Counted from the first letter of the stretch, positions 37,500 through 47,496 are shown. The stretch is DNA of 64,000 nucleotides from Marinisporobacter balticus (GCF_004345705.1 NZ_SLWV01000019.1:1-64000), one strand, 5' to 3'. Numbers and translations are program-made. The notes: generated by a model not told the origin, from the sequence alone.

Positions 37500-37664
37500 A
37501 TGAAGTTTGTTATTGATAGAGAATCCAATATAAGCATTTATCATCAACGTTACAATCAAATAAGAGATAGAATATTTTCTGGGGAGATTTCAAACGGCGA
37601 TAAATTGCCCTCTGAAAGAAAAATTGCTGAGCAGTTATCCGTTAATTGCAGCAATATAGTCTGA
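37500..37664 (+). pseudogene. GntR-family regulator, N-terminal 54 residues
   Basis: ATG 37500 with AAGGAG gives YHQRYNQIRDRIFSGEI and GDKLPSERKIAEQLSVNCS, the GntR winged helix of MocR/PdxR-type regulators. It stops in the recognition helix region at 37662, where the IS3 element begins. The rest is not found after the element. Confidence 0.75.
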
Positions 37665-37832
37665 CGTATGGATAGTTAATATCCATATAGTTACATATTC
37701 CAAAAAATCATAGCCAAATCCTTTAAAATAAGTCAAAATATTTTTCCTACAAAATATACTTATATGAAAGGATTGACTATGATTAATAACCAAGAATATA
37801 TTACTATAGAATTGAAAATGGAGGAATGGAAC

Positions 37833-38108
37833 ATGAAAAAACAGTACATCAAACAATTTAAAGAAGATGCAGTGAGATATTATGTAGACCATAAAGAACT
37901 AGGATTAGCAGCTTGTGCAAAAAATCTTGGAACTAGCAAAACAGCCTTAAGTACTTGGACTAAGGAAGCAATAGCACACGATGGGGAGGTTCCTACAAGC
38001 CGATCTGGTAATTATAAAACTGATGAAGCAAAAGAAAATGCAAAGCTACGCAAAGAATTAAGGGACGCTCAAGATGCATTAGAAATATTAAAAAAGGCTG
38101 CCATCTGA
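37833..38108 (+). CDS. IS3 OrfA (transposase helix-turn-helix subunit)
   Basis: 91 residues from ATG 37833 (GGAGGAATGG before it). YIKQFKEDAVRYYVDHKELG and LGTSKTALSTWTKEA form the HTH_Tnp_1 domain, followed by a leucine-zipper-like ENAKLRKELRDAQDALEILK. In intact elements a -1 frameshift near the end joins it to OrfB. Confidence 0.85.
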   Translation: MKKQYIKQFKEDAVRYYVDHKELGLAACAKNLGTSKTALSTWTKEAIAHDGEVPTSRSGNYKTDEAKENAKLRKELRDAQDALEILKKAAI

Positions 38109-38660
38109 CAGAAGTACACGTAAGGAATCTATAAAAGAAAAAATCAAGCAAATCTATAATGAATCTTATCAAAACTACGGTGCTCCAAAAATAACAGAGA
38201 TTCTACAACAATCTGGGGAATGTATAGCTGAAAAGACTGTTGATAACTATATGTGTGAAATGGGGATACAAGCACAATATGTAAAACCCTATACAATTAC
38301 AAAAATAGATTCTGATTTCAGCACTGAACTTACTAATATATTAAATGAAGAATTTAACCCAGCTGAACCTAATGCTGTATGGTGTTCAGATATTACTTAT
38401 CTTTGGACTTATATTCAAGAAAAATAATATCTTGGGTGTTTAGTACTACACTTGAGGCAAAATGGGTGGTGGAAGCTATAGAAAAGGCGAAAAAGGAACG
38501 AAACATAACTAAGCCATTAGTTATGCACAGCGATAGGGGGCAGTATGCTTGTAATTCCTATCAAAAGGCTACGAAAACATCCATAAACAGTTATTCAAAA
38601 AAAGCATATCCATGGGATAACGCTTGTTCATGCATTGGTTAAAAGAGAATGGCTAAATAG
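38105..38660 (+). pseudogene. IS3 OrfB (DDE transposase), disrupted
   Basis: STRKESIKEKIKQIYNESYQ and WCSDITYLWTYIQ (first catalytic Asp) end at a TAA near 38426. VVEAIEKAKKERN and MHSDRGQYACNSYQ (second Asp) continue in another frame. The final Glu region (WDNACSCIG) runs into a stop at 38640. At least two frame disruptions make it inactive. Confidence 0.8.
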
Positions 38661-38879
38661 ATTTAAAATTACAGACTATTATCATGCTTGTAAAAATTCC
38701 TAATTCAACTTGCACTTTCTTGACATAGTACCAACTGTCAGTTCACCTCCTATCATATTTTATAGCACAGATATGGAAATCAGAACGAACTAACAATGAT
38801 GGTAAACATGAAATGATTTGCTTATATTTTGCGTACGCTGTAGTAAAGTAAGAATGAAAGTAGATATTCTATCGTTGCC

Positions 38880-38920
38880 TTGACAAAAAATCAAAAATGG
38901 ATGATAATGAATATATTCAT
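38880..38920 (+). promoter_or_regulatory. tetR promoter with operator
   Basis: TTGACA (38880-38885), 17 bases, GATAAT (38903-38908), with a perfect palindrome ATGAATATATTCAT (38907-38920) over the start region. It shares the GTGAAT half-site with the operator at 39716, suggesting the same TetR protein binds both. Confidence 0.7.
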
Positions 38921-38955
38921 TCACTCATAAAATGATTTTAAACGGAGGCAAAAAT

Positions 38956-39597
38956 ATGGCATTGTCTAAAAATAAATTCTCAGAGGACGAGAATGATCGT
39001 TCCCGTAAAATACGTATATCAAAAGAACCGGATGAACGCCGTCAGGAAATTGTTGAAACAGCATTAGAGATGTTTTCTGAAAAAGGTTATGAAAATACAA
39101 CCATTCAAAATATCGCTGAAAGGATGAATGTATCTCCTGGTTTATGCTACCGCTATTTTAAATCTAAAACGGAAATCTTTGCGGCAACTTCAGAATATTA
39201 TGCAATACAAGCGGTAGAACAAATGAAAATTCCAATATCACAGGATATCCCGGCAATTGAAAAGTTGAATCTTGTCATAAACCGCATGTTTGATTTTTCG
39301 GTTAATCACCATGAGTTTGAATCGAGATATAATGAGGGGTCAAGCATTAGGGCAATTCTGTTGGATGATGTAGCCTATCAATGGATGACTGTAATGATAC
39401 CGATTATAGAACAGGGAATGAAAGAAAAGACTTTTAGTTGCAGCAATGCTCCAAGAACAGCTCAGTTTTTGATTTCAGGTCTGATACACACTTTCCACGC
39501 AGAAATGCCAGCGGAAAATGCGAAGGAATATATGCAATCCTTTTTTGATTTTACACAAGATATGCTAGTACGTGTTTTAGGGATCAAGGCAGATTAG
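38956..39597 (+). CDS. TetR-family regulator of the downstream efflux genes
   Basis: About 213 residues from ATG 38956 (GGAGG before it). The N-terminal helix-turn-helix is RRQEIVETALEMFSEKGYENTT followed by AERMNVSPGLCYRYF. It is 220 bases before a CDF remnant and a MATE pump gene, with operators both upstream of itself and downstream of its stop. It probably represses itself and those genes; the inducer is unknown. Confidence 0.85.
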   Translation: MALSKNKFSEDENDRSRKIRISKEPDERRQEIVETALEMFSEKGYENTTIQNIAERMNVSPGLCYRYFKSKTEIFAATSEYYAIQAVEQMKIPISQDIPAIEKLNLVINRMFDFSVNHHEFESRYNEGSSIRAILLDDVAYQWMTVMIPIIEQGMKEKTFSCSNAPRTAQFLISGLIHTFHAEMPAENAKEYMQSFFDFTQDMLVRVLGIKAD

Positions 39598-39683
39598 AAT
39601 ATATGTAAAAGAAAATGTACATGAAAAGTCTATTGGCTATCATGTACATTTTTTATTAGCAAGTCATTGAATAAATTTATTCA

Positions 39684-39735
39684 TTGACATTTTCGACATA
39701 AAGGTTTATCATATGAGTGAATAAAATTATTCACT
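39684..39735 (+). promoter_or_regulatory. efflux operon promoter with perfect 20-bp operator
   Basis: TTGACA (39684-39689), 17 bases, TATCAT (39707-39712). AGTGAATAA-AA-TTATTCACT (39716-39735) covers the transcription start. A ribosome site follows (AAGGAGG) but leads only to a 14-codon frame before the CDF remnant. Confidence 0.8.
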
Positions 39736-39815
39736 TATAAGGAGGTGAATGTATTTTTGAAATTACACCAGTTAGGAGAAGATTACATCAATACGCGCCC
39801 CTAAAAACATTGAAT

Positions 39816-40521
39816 TCAGCTGGATCATATTATTGATACGCATCTGTTCCATTCTTGTAAAGCTTTATATGTTTTTTTATAACAAGAATATTGCATGTAA
39901 AATAAATTCCTCTCCCATGAAAGCAACTTTGATGGTTGGTGCGAATTGCTGGTTTCTATTTTTATCATGTTTTCAGGATTGAAATCCATGATGGAAATTG
40001 TAGAAAGATTGTTAGGGCAAAAACCGGATAAAGATTTAGTTGATAAAATTACAACCTTGATTATGCAGTATCCTCAAGTAAAAGGTATCAATAGCCTGAT
40101 CATTCACGATTATGGTCTTGGACATTATGTAGCTTCCATGCACCTTGAGGGAGAGGAAGAAAACAGCATCATTTTAAACGATATAGCCAATGAAATTTCA
40201 TATAAACTTTATCTGGAAATGGACTGTGATACAACGATACAAATTGATTATTTAGATACCAATCCCGTTATGTATGACCTAATATTCCAAAAGGTAGAAA
40301 AGGAAATACAAACATTCGAAGTAGGTGCAAAAATTAAAAGTTTACGAATTGTTAAATCAGGTTTACATACAAAGGTGTCATTCCTAGTTTCAGGATCAAG
40401 AAAGTTGCAAAAGAAACAAGATCAAACCAGGGAAGTAATGAATCAATCAATACTTTCGATCAATAGCAAGTGCAGAGTAATTATGAAGCTTGTAATTGCA
40501 TTCTTACACTTAGAAAGGTAA
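39816..40521 (+). pseudogene. cation diffusion facilitator (CDF) transporter remnant
   Basis: In one frame WIILLIRICSILVKLYMFFY and NSSPMKATLM are transmembrane parts of a CDF protein. After a junction near 39945, the frame 39946-40521 holds the last helix end (FSGLKSMMEIVERLLGQKPD) and the cytoplasmic ZT_dimer domain (KGINSLIIHDYGLGHYVASM). The first four helices with the metal site are missing or broken, so metal transport is not expected. Confidence 0.75.
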
Positions 40522-40566
40522 GGATGCAATTGATATACAAATTATAAACTAAAGGAGATTTTTATT

Positions 40567-41967
40567 ATGAACAAGGAAGAACGTATCACAATGCTAAGGG
40601 AAGCACCAATCCCTCAGCTTTTATTGAAAATGGGATTGCCGACAATGATAGGTATGCTGGTAACAGGATTTTATAATCTGATTGATGCCTACTTTGTTGG
40701 AGGACTTGGGACAAGCCAAATGGGGGCAATATCCATTGCCTTCCCTCTTGGACAAGCAATTGTCGGTATCGCAGTTATGTTCGGCGGCGGTGCAGCGGCG
40801 TATATTTCCAGACTATTGGGGGAGAGAAAAAATGAGGATGCAAGTCATGTAGCTTCAACCGCCCTTTATTCAAGCCTTATTATCGGGACGGTTGTAATCA
40901 TTCTACTAGAGTGCTTTCTAGATAAAGTATTATGGGGTTTAGGTGCAACGGAAACAATTTTTCTTTATGCAAAACAATATGCCATTATCTATGTGGCCAG
41001 CTCAATATTCAACATATTTAATGTTACCATGAACAATATTGCTTCGAGTGAGGGAGCAGTTAAGGTTTCGATGACTGCGATGCTGCTTGGTGCCGGATTG
41101 AATGTCATCTTTGCTCCGACTTTCATTTTTGGTCTGCATATGGGAATTATAGGGGCTGGTATGGCAACGGCAGTTGCTCAAATTGTTACCTCAATTATGT
41201 ATTTGTTTTACATATTAAAGAAAAAAAGTATATTTAGCTTTTCACTAAAAGAAATCCGTTTGGAGGGTACGATCTTCAAAGAAATTTTTAAAGTAGGAAT
41301 TGGAATCCTCGTTTTTCAACTTTCCACCAGTGTAGCTATTAGCTTAACAAATATGGCAGCGCAGCCATATGGGGATTCCGTCATTGCAGCTATGGGAATT
41401 GTAATCCGTGTAATCTCAATGGGCATCTATGCGGTATTTGGTTTCGTAAAAGGCTTTCAACCCGTTGCCGGATATAACTATGGTGCAGGACAATATGACC
41501 GGTTGCAAAGTGCGACAAAGATCGCAGTAAAATGGACTACCATTTTTTGTGTGTTAATGACCTTGCTCATGATTTTATTTCCTCAGCCGGTCGTTTCCTT
41601 ATTTACAACGAACGATGCATCCGTTATTAAAATTGGTTCATTTGCGCTTCGTATCAATATCATAACATTCATTTTCTATGGCATAGAAGCAATTTATTGT
41701 ATGCTCTTTATGGCACTTGGCAAACCGTTAGGCGGCTGGGTACTTTGCGCCGGACGTCAGGCCGTGTTCTTTATTCCTATTATTCTGATGCTTCCAAAAT
41801 TTATGGGATTAAACGGAGTAATAGCTGCTCAGCCGATTGCCGACATAATAACGATTATCATCATGGGGATTTTAGCAATAAAACTAAATGGAGAAATTAA
41901 GAATTCTGCAAATATACATGTGGGTGAAGCAAAATTGGAAACAACGGAAATAAACCAATACAAATGA
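40567..41967 (+). CDS. MATE-family multidrug efflux pump
   Basis: A 466-residue membrane protein with 12 predicted helices. LLLKMGLPTMIGMLVTGFYN, FGGGAAAYISRLLGE and GVVIAAQP/FQPVAGYNYGAG segments are typical of the MATE/DinF-like group. MATE pumps export cationic drugs with Na+ or H+ entry. AAGGAG precedes the ATG. It lies downstream of a TetR gene and operator, so it is likely induced by its substrates. Confidence 0.9.
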   Translation: MNKEERITMLREAPIPQLLLKMGLPTMIGMLVTGFYNLIDAYFVGGLGTSQMGAISIAFPLGQAIVGIAVMFGGGAAAYISRLLGERKNEDASHVASTALYSSLIIGTVVIILLECFLDKVLWGLGATETIFLYAKQYAIIYVASSIFNIFNVTMNNIASSEGAVKVSMTAMLLGAGLNVIFAPTFIFGLHMGIIGAGMATAVAQIVTSIMYLFYILKKKSIFSFSLKEIRLEGTIFKEIFKVGIGILVFQLSTSVAISLTNMAAQPYGDSVIAAMGIVIRVISMGIYAVFGFVKGFQPVAGYNYGAGQYDRLQSATKIAVKWTTIFCVLMTLLMILFPQPVVSLFTTNDASVIKIGSFALRINIITFIFYGIEAIYCMLFMALGKPLGGWVLCAGRQAVFFIPIILMLPKFMGLNGVIAAQPIADIITIIIMGILAIKLNGEIKNSANIHVGEAKLETTEINQYK

Positions 41968-42072
41968 AAGAATTATTTCAGTGAAAAAATCTTATCGAAT
42001 TATATAATCCGAGAAAATTATGCTGTTTTGAAGAAGGATAATTTGAGAATCTACAATAGCTATTATAATTTA

Positions 42073-42107
42073 TACCAGTATAAATCCCATACTGGTACTA
42101 TTATAAT
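42073..42107 (+). promoter_or_regulatory. dyad and -10 box upstream of the EFR1 gene
   Basis: TACCAGTAT-AAATCCC-ATACTGGTA (42073-42097) is a perfect 9-base dyad directly before TATAAT (42102-42107). It is a probable operator; the protein that binds it is unknown. Confidence 0.6.
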
Positions 42108-42166
42108 ACTTGTGTTATTATTTTGGTAGGATATGTAAATAAAAATAGAATGATGGAGGGTAGCTT

Positions 42167-42967
42167 ATGAAAATAAAATCACTAAAATTGGTTTATTTTT
42201 CACCTACGGGTACAACAAAAAAGATTACTCAAGGCATTGCACGAGGAATCAACCAAATCAATGTGGACCTAATAGATATTACTAAGCCGAATGTAAGAAA
42301 ACAACGACTACAAACATTGGAAAATGAATTGCTGGTTGTGGCAATTCCGGTTTATATGGGAAGAGTTCCTGCACTTTTAATGGAGTGGCTGCATGCGCTT
42401 AAAGCCAATAATACACCTACTGTAGGTATCGTCGTTTATGGTAACCGTGCATATGAAGATGCACTACTTGAACTAAAAAATGTTTTGATAAAATGTGGAT
42501 GTAAACTTATTGCTGGTGCAGCATTTGTTGGAGAACACTCCTTTTCCAGTTCCGAATTGCCAAGTTCTGAAGGCCGTCCTGACGCAAGTGATTTGAATCA
42601 TGCAGAATTATTTGGACGTAAAGTAAATGAAAAACTATTATCTATTTTATCAATTGATCACATTTCTGATATAAATGTACCGGGTTGCTATCCCTATGGA
42701 GGCGTTACGGAACTGTGGAAAGTTGATTTTATTGCAGTTAGTGACAGGTGCTCACAATGCGGAATTTGTATAGAAGGATGTCCTGTTGGTGCTATTGATT
42801 CAGAAAATAGTAATTTGATTGATAAGGAAAAGTGCATCTTGTGTTGTGCTTGTATTAAGAACTGCCCCCAAAAGGCAAGAACAATGAAACCAGGCCTTAT
42901 GAAAGATGCTGCAATAAGAGCACATGAAAGATTTAAAGAGCGAAAGGAACCAATATTCTTTTTCTAA
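42167..42967 (+). CDS. EFR1-type flavodoxin-ferredoxin fusion
   Basis: 266 residues. The N-terminal flavodoxin-like FMN-binding loop is SPTGTTKKI (about residues 12-20). The C-terminus carries two 4Fe-4S motifs (CSQCGICIEGCP and CILCCACIKNCP). EFR1 proteins shuttle electrons in anaerobes, probably under stress; the partner enzymes are not nearby. GGAGGG precedes the ATG. A helix-turn-helix gene is convergent downstream. Confidence 0.9.
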   Translation: MKIKSLKLVYFSPTGTTKKITQGIARGINQINVDLIDITKPNVRKQRLQTLENELLVVAIPVYMGRVPALLMEWLHALKANNTPTVGIVVYGNRAYEDALLELKNVLIKCGCKLIAGAAFVGEHSFSSSELPSSEGRPDASDLNHAELFGRKVNEKLLSILSIDHISDINVPGCYPYGGVTELWKVDFIAVSDRCSQCGICIEGCPVGAIDSENSNLIDKEKCILCCACIKNCPQKARTMKPGLMKDAAIRAHERFKERKEPIFFF

Positions 42968-43050
42968 GCTGTAAACAAAAAAACACAACAAACTTAAACC
43001 TGCCGAGATCAATGGGTAGATTGCCTTGAGCGATGTGAGAGGTTTGGCTA

Positions 43051-43085
43051 AGCGACGGATTTCTATTGAAACCGTCGTTATTTTA
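43051..43085. terminator. terminator between convergent genes
   Basis: CGACGG (43053-43058) pairs with CCGTCG (43072-43077) around a loop, with a TTATTTT tail on the plus strand. Confidence 0.65.
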
Positions 43086-43165
43086 TGCCATCTGGGAAAT
43101 CAAAAGAGATAAACTTCGAGGGGACGTTGGTAGTGCCTCTATCACTCTCCTATTTTTCCTTAACA

Positions 43166-44005
43166 TTAATGGTCTAACAAGGATTTTATTTTTTTAGCAG
43201 TATCTGTTCCAGGTAATGGGACATGTACAATTAATTTTAGCGCCATATTGTTCGACACATCAAAGTTATTTACTTCAAACTCTAATCTTCCCGCAGTGGG
43301 ATGATTCAAAAGTTTGTATTTTTCACTGCTGCTCTCGACATCATGTAAAGGCCACCATGAATTGAATTCTGTACTCTGTATTTTTAAATCATTTACAAAT
43401 TGAGCAAGCCAAGAGTCTTCTATGTATTGCCCGCAGCTTGAACGAAAAGAACCTAATAAACGTTTTGCGTACAAATTCCAATCAGAAAATAGCTGTTTGT
43501 ATTTAATATCTGTAAACATAGCCCAAACGATATTTCTTTCTCGGGCATTCATTTCTTCAAAATCTCCAAAAAGTAAACAGGATTCTTTATTCCAAGCAAT
43601 AACATTCCAACGCTGATCGGTAATAAGTGACGGGCAAAGAACTAAACTATCCAAAACATGTTGAAGCGAAGGGGTTACTACACTCTGATGTTTTGGAACA
43701 TCAGCTGAAAGAGACTGATTTGCTAAAAAATAAAGGTGTTTGCGCTCGTGTTTATCAAGTAATAAAACTCTTGATAAGCTTTCTAAAACTGATGAAGAAA
43801 CATGAATCGGTCTACCCTGTTCAAGCCACGTATACCACGTCAGTCCAATTCCAGCCAATTGTGCAACTTCTTCTCTTCTCAACCCAGGAGTCCTTCGGCG
43901 GGACATTGATGGAAGTCCCACTTGCGAAGGTAAAATTTTTGATCTGCGGGTTTTTAAGAAATCAGCCAACTCTTTATATCGATAATTTTCATTACTTAAT
44001 GTCAT
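43166..44005 (-). CDS. XRE-family regulator with MmyB-like ligand domain
   Basis: 279 residues. RRTPGLRREEVAQLAGIGLTW and YTWLEQGR are the N-terminal Cro/C1-type helix-turn-helix typical of MmyB regulators. The C-terminal PAS-like domain (ITDQRWNVIAWNKESCLLFGD; LLNHPTAGRLEFEVNNF) binds small ligands in relatives. Such proteins usually control a neighbouring oxidoreductase, so the EFR1 gene is a candidate target (inference). Confidence 0.85.
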   Translation of the reverse strand: MTLSNENYRYKELADFLKTRRSKILPSQVGLPSMSRRRTPGLRREEVAQLAGIGLTWYTWLEQGRPIHVSSSVLESLSRVLLLDKHERKHLYFLANQSLSADVPKHQSVVTPSLQHVLDSLVLCPSLITDQRWNVIAWNKESCLLFGDFEEMNARERNIVWAMFTDIKYKQLFSDWNLYAKRLLGSFRSSCGQYIEDSWLAQFVNDLKIQSTEFNSWWPLHDVESSSEKYKLLNHPTAGRLEFEVNNFDVSNNMALKLIVHVPLPGTDTAKKIKSLLDH

Positions 44006-44110
44006 AATTAAACCTGCCTATTATAAAATATACTATGATACTTTTACTTCTATTACTATTATAAAATTTGATTTATAATAAAGCAAGTTAGAAATAGTAA
44101 TTGAAAATAT

Positions 44111-44601
44111 TAAACCCCCAGCTATGCTGGGGAGAATAGAGTAAAACAGTAGTGTTACTTCGGTTAATAAAAAGCCTCCTATAGTAAAATGATACGGGTG
44201 TCGCAAGCCAATATCACATTGTATTTATTCCAAGGTACAGACGCAAAGTAATATTTGGACAGGTAAAATCAGATATCAGGGAGATATTGAAAAAACTATG
44301 TGAGTATAAAAAGGTTGAAATAATAGAAGGCGCAATATGTAAGGATCACATACTGTTGGATATGTAAAAGGAAAAAGCGCATTAATGATATTCGACAAAC
44401 ATCCAAATCAAAGTAGTAAATGGAACAGAACTTTTTGGGCAAGAGGTTATTATGTGTCAACAGTAGGAAATATCACTGAAGATGCAAGAGCCTCTTTTAG
44501 AGGCAGATGGTAGTAGTGCTTGTGATGCCCACCTTTTAAGGTGTGCAAGTAATAAAGCCCTTATAGGGCTAGTATCAAACCACCACTTGAAGTGGTGGTT
44601 G
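44111..44601 (+). mobile_element. IS200/IS605-family element with internally deleted tnpA
   Basis: A left-end hairpin CCCCAGC-TAT-GCTGGGG (44116-44132) and a right-end hairpin AACCACCACTT-G-AAGTGGTGGTT (44578-44600) frame a TnpA remnant: VIFGQVKSDIREILKKLCEY and VEIIEGAICKDHI, then KGKSALMIFDKHPNQSSKWN and FWARGYYVSTVGNITED. The part with the HUH/His motif region after KDHI is deleted (about 18 residues). The 490-base length is below the usual 650-750. It is probably immobile unless helped in trans. Confidence 0.75.
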
Positions 44602-44609
44602 CTGACTAA

Positions 44610-44933
44610 AACTGCGCCTGCTAGATTGCTGCACTTTTGACCTTCTACATCATCAATCAGTCTCATTATAGTACTTACCACTTCATCAGAATTATATTGT
44701 TCATCTCCATTAGGCATCGTAGATGACCATGGGGTTAATAAAGCATCATCTGGGGAAGCATTAGGATAATCTTCTTGTAGGTACTCACGAAAAGATTGGT
44801 AGGATGTCTTTCTTGGTTTACCCAGTGGAAATATTCTACTTTCACTTGTGGTGATGATTGCGGTTGCAGTAGTGTGTATCAGTGTATCGATTCGCTTTTT
44901 TAGATGGGAATAATGCGATAAAAATGAAGGCAT
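44610..44933 (-). pseudogene. unknown protein gene cut by the IS200 right end
   Basis: From ATG 44933 the leftward frame reads LSHYSHLKKRIDTLIHTTAT, TSYQSFREYLQEDYPNASPD and VVSTIMRLIDDVEGQK, which looks like a genuine soluble protein, and then runs into the IS200 end. No family is recognised. Bases 44940-45260 hold no convincing gene. Confidence 0.35.
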
Positions 44934-45263
44934 TTATCAATTCTTTTGTTCTGTTTTACAGAGATATTCTTCAACGTTGGAGATAGCGCAGTGATAAGGG
45001 TTCATGAATAGGTAGTTATAAAAAAGGGGGGGCGTTTTGAAGGAAAGAGAACAATTAGACAAACAAATAGAATAAATAACATAGATATGCATACTTTTAA
45101 TGCATTGGCCCAGAAGATAAGATTCTTGAGCCAACGTATTTTGTTTTTGCGTTGAAGCGTGGGATGAACTTTGAAAAGCTATAAAAAAGAAGGAAAAAAG
45201 TAGAATGATGTAGAATGTTAGGACATACACAAAATGTATAGAATACAAGAGGGGGCAACGAAT

Positions 45264-47009
45264 ATGATGAAAAATATAAAAACAAAGCTTATTATTTATT
45301 TTTGTGTATTGACTCTTATTACTACTTCAATGATAAGTTTATTAGGATACAGTAAAAGTTTAAATGGAATGAAGAAAATAGAAAATTTGCTTTTAACAAA
45401 GAAATTAAATGGAGATATTTCATCGGCGACCATTTACTTTGAGAATTATTTTGGAAAAGTTGAATACGGAAATGGCGCATTGATAGATGAAAATGGACAA
45501 AGTATTGAAGAACAAAATAAAATGGTGGATGCTATTTTGAATGATTTAGGAGATGTGGCTACTGTATTTGTTAAAAGTGGGGATGACTTTAAAAGAATTA
45601 CTACAAATATTTTAAATGAGGATGGAAAAAGAGCGGTAGGTACTTATTTAGGGAAAGAGAGCCGTGCTTATAGCGACATCGTACAAGGAAAACAATATAC
45701 TGGAGAAGCTGAGATTTTAGGCAAATCGTATTTAACAGTATATAAACCCATACAGGATAAGGCAGGTGAAATAATTGGAATACTATTTGTAGGTATTTCT
45801 AAAGAAACATCTTATCGGTTCATTAGTGCTTATTTAAATGAATTAAGAAATACTTTTATATTCATAACGATATTAGGAATAATAATAGGAGCTATCGTTG
45901 CTTATATCATAGCGAAAAGGATAGCAGTTCCGATTATAAATCTATCTAAAATTATGAAAAGACTATCAAACTATGATTTATCTTTCGATGAAAATAGTGA
46001 AGCAATAAAATATCTAGAAAGAAAAGATGAGATAGGAATTATAACAAGAGAATTAGTAATTATACAAAAAAAATTAATTTATCTGATCAAAAATGTTTCT
46101 GATATATCTCAACAGGTGGCTTGTTCCTCAGAAGAATTGACAACAACAAGTCAGCAACTATCAACAGCAGCAGAGGAAGTAGCGCAAACTATCGAAGAAA
46201 TAGCAAGCGGTGCTAGTGATCAAGCAAATAGTACAGAAGAGGGCGCTCAACATATTAGTGAGTTAGGTAAATTAATAGAAAAAGATCAGGACTTTGTACA
46301 AGTCTTAAATATTTCCACAAGTGAAGTTGATAGATTAAAGAATGATGGATTTAAGATCGTAAAGGATCTTGTAGAAAAGACAAATGAAAGTGATGCGACA
46401 GCTAAGGGAATATATGAAGTGATTATAAATACCAATGAGAGTGCAGAAAAAATAGAAAATGCCAGCCAAATGATTAGAAATATAGCAGAGCAAACTAATC
46501 TGTTAGCATTGAATGCAGCCATAGAAGCAGCTAGGGCAGGAGAATCAGGTAGGGGATTTGCTGTTGTAGCAGAAGAAATAAGGAAACTAGCAGAACAGTC
46601 TCATGAATTTACAAAAGAAATTGAGAATATTATTGTAGATCTGACAAGCAAGAGTAGAGATGGTGTTGATAAAATAAAAGAAGTGAGAGAAATCGTAAGT
46701 TCTCAGACAGAAAGTGTAAAAATGACAAATGAAACATTTAAAGGAATCGATGATGCAATTGAAAATATGAAAAAAGTCATCAGAAATATTAATGGATCAG
46801 GAAAGGAAATGGAAACCAAAAAAGATGGAATCATTACGATTATAGAGAATCTTTCAGCCATATCAGAAGAAAATGCAGCTGGAACAGAAGAAGCTTCAGC
46901 ATCTGTACAAGAACAAACAGCAGCTATGGAGGAAATTGCAAATGCTAGCGAATTATTATCAAGGCTAGCAGAAGAAATGCAGAAAAATATAAGTAAGTTC
47001 AAGTATTAA
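45264..47009 (+). CDS. methyl-accepting chemotaxis protein with Cache sensor
   Basis: About 581 residues. ATG 45264 follows AGAGGGGG. A membrane helix (LIIYFCVLTLITTSMISLL), an outer single-Cache domain (VFVKSGDDFKRITTNI, YTGEAEILGKSYLTVYKPI), a second helix (TFIFITILGIIIGAIVAYII), HAMP and a signalling coiled coil follow. The hairpin tip IRNIAEQTNLLALNAAIEAA is fully conserved. It senses a small outside ligand and signals to CheA/CheW for movement. No chemotaxis partners are nearby. Confidence 0.95.
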   Translation: MMKNIKTKLIIYFCVLTLITTSMISLLGYSKSLNGMKKIENLLLTKKLNGDISSATIYFENYFGKVEYGNGALIDENGQSIEEQNKMVDAILNDLGDVATVFVKSGDDFKRITTNILNEDGKRAVGTYLGKESRAYSDIVQGKQYTGEAEILGKSYLTVYKPIQDKAGEIIGILFVGISKETSYRFISAYLNELRNTFIFITILGIIIGAIVAYIIAKRIAVPIINLSKIMKRLSNYDLSFDENSEAIKYLERKDEIGIITRELVIIQKKLIYLIKNVSDISQQVACSSEELTTTSQQLSTAAEEVAQTIEEIASGASDQANSTEEGAQHISELGKLIEKDQDFVQVLNISTSEVDRLKNDGFKIVKDLVEKTNESDATAKGIYEVIINTNESAEKIENASQMIRNIAEQTNLLALNAAIEAARAGESGRGFAVVAEEIRKLAEQSHEFTKEIENIIVDLTSKSRDGVDKIKEVREIVSSQTESVKMTNETFKGIDDAIENMKKVIRNINGSGKEMETKKDGIITIIENLSAISEENAAGTEEASASVQEQTAAMEEIANASELLSRLAEEMQKNISKFKY

Positions 47010-47081
47010 AATCAAAGAGCTTATGCTAGGTAGTTTCAAATATTTTATCTTATATATAGTAAATTTAGTTTAGAGATATAA

Positions 47082-47118
47082 AAAAAGTGTGAATTTTTAC
47101 ATTTACACTTTTTGTTTT
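47082..47118 (+). terminator. terminator after the chemoreceptor gene
   Basis: AAAAAGTGT (47082-47090) pairs with ACACTTTTT (47105-47113), followed by GTTTT. Confidence 0.75.
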
Positions 47119-47287
47119 CACAAAAAGTTAGCGTACCCTCTAAATTTTACCTGTTTTAAATAAATATCCTTATTAAAAAGAATATTTATTTAAAGTACTC
47201 TGAAACAAAACTTTTGTCATGAGATAAAAAGAAGTAAGAAATTTTAGAATGATATAGAGAAAGAATAGCGAAAATGTAAAAAAGGTA

Positions 47288-47353
47288 TTGACAAATGATA
47301 AAAAAAGGTATATTTTAAAATTAAAATTAGCACTCACTCACATAGAGTGCTAA
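47288..47353 (+). promoter_or_regulatory. htpG promoter with perfect CIRCE (HrcA) operator
   Basis: TTGACA (47288-47293), 17 bases, TATTTT (47311-47316), then TTAGCACTC, nine bases, GAGTGCTAA (47327-47353). This matches the CIRCE consensus exactly. HrcA repressor bound here would be released on heat shock. Confidence 0.95.
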
Positions 47354-47496
47354 CAAAAAAAGATTGTATTAAATAGGCTATAGAATTATGAGAAGTATGG
47401 TTTTTTTTTGCTAAGATTAAGGTTTATGATTTAAGTATATTTTTAATACGATAATCTATTTATCGTGTAGTTTTTATTATGAGAGGAGAGATTGAT

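Larger units (their letters stand above)
37655..38720 (+). mobile_element. degenerate IS3-family element
   Basis: About 1.07 kb containing orfA and a damaged orfB on the plus strand. The left edge lies at the GntR break. Exact terminal repeats and a target duplication were not found by eye, so both ends are approximate. Confidence 0.65.

Noticed and set aside
44937..45248. 103-codon leftward frame rich in Phe, Tyr and Ser
   Set aside because: Low-complexity translation of A+T-rich DNA, no ribosome site, overlaps the chemoreceptor leader.
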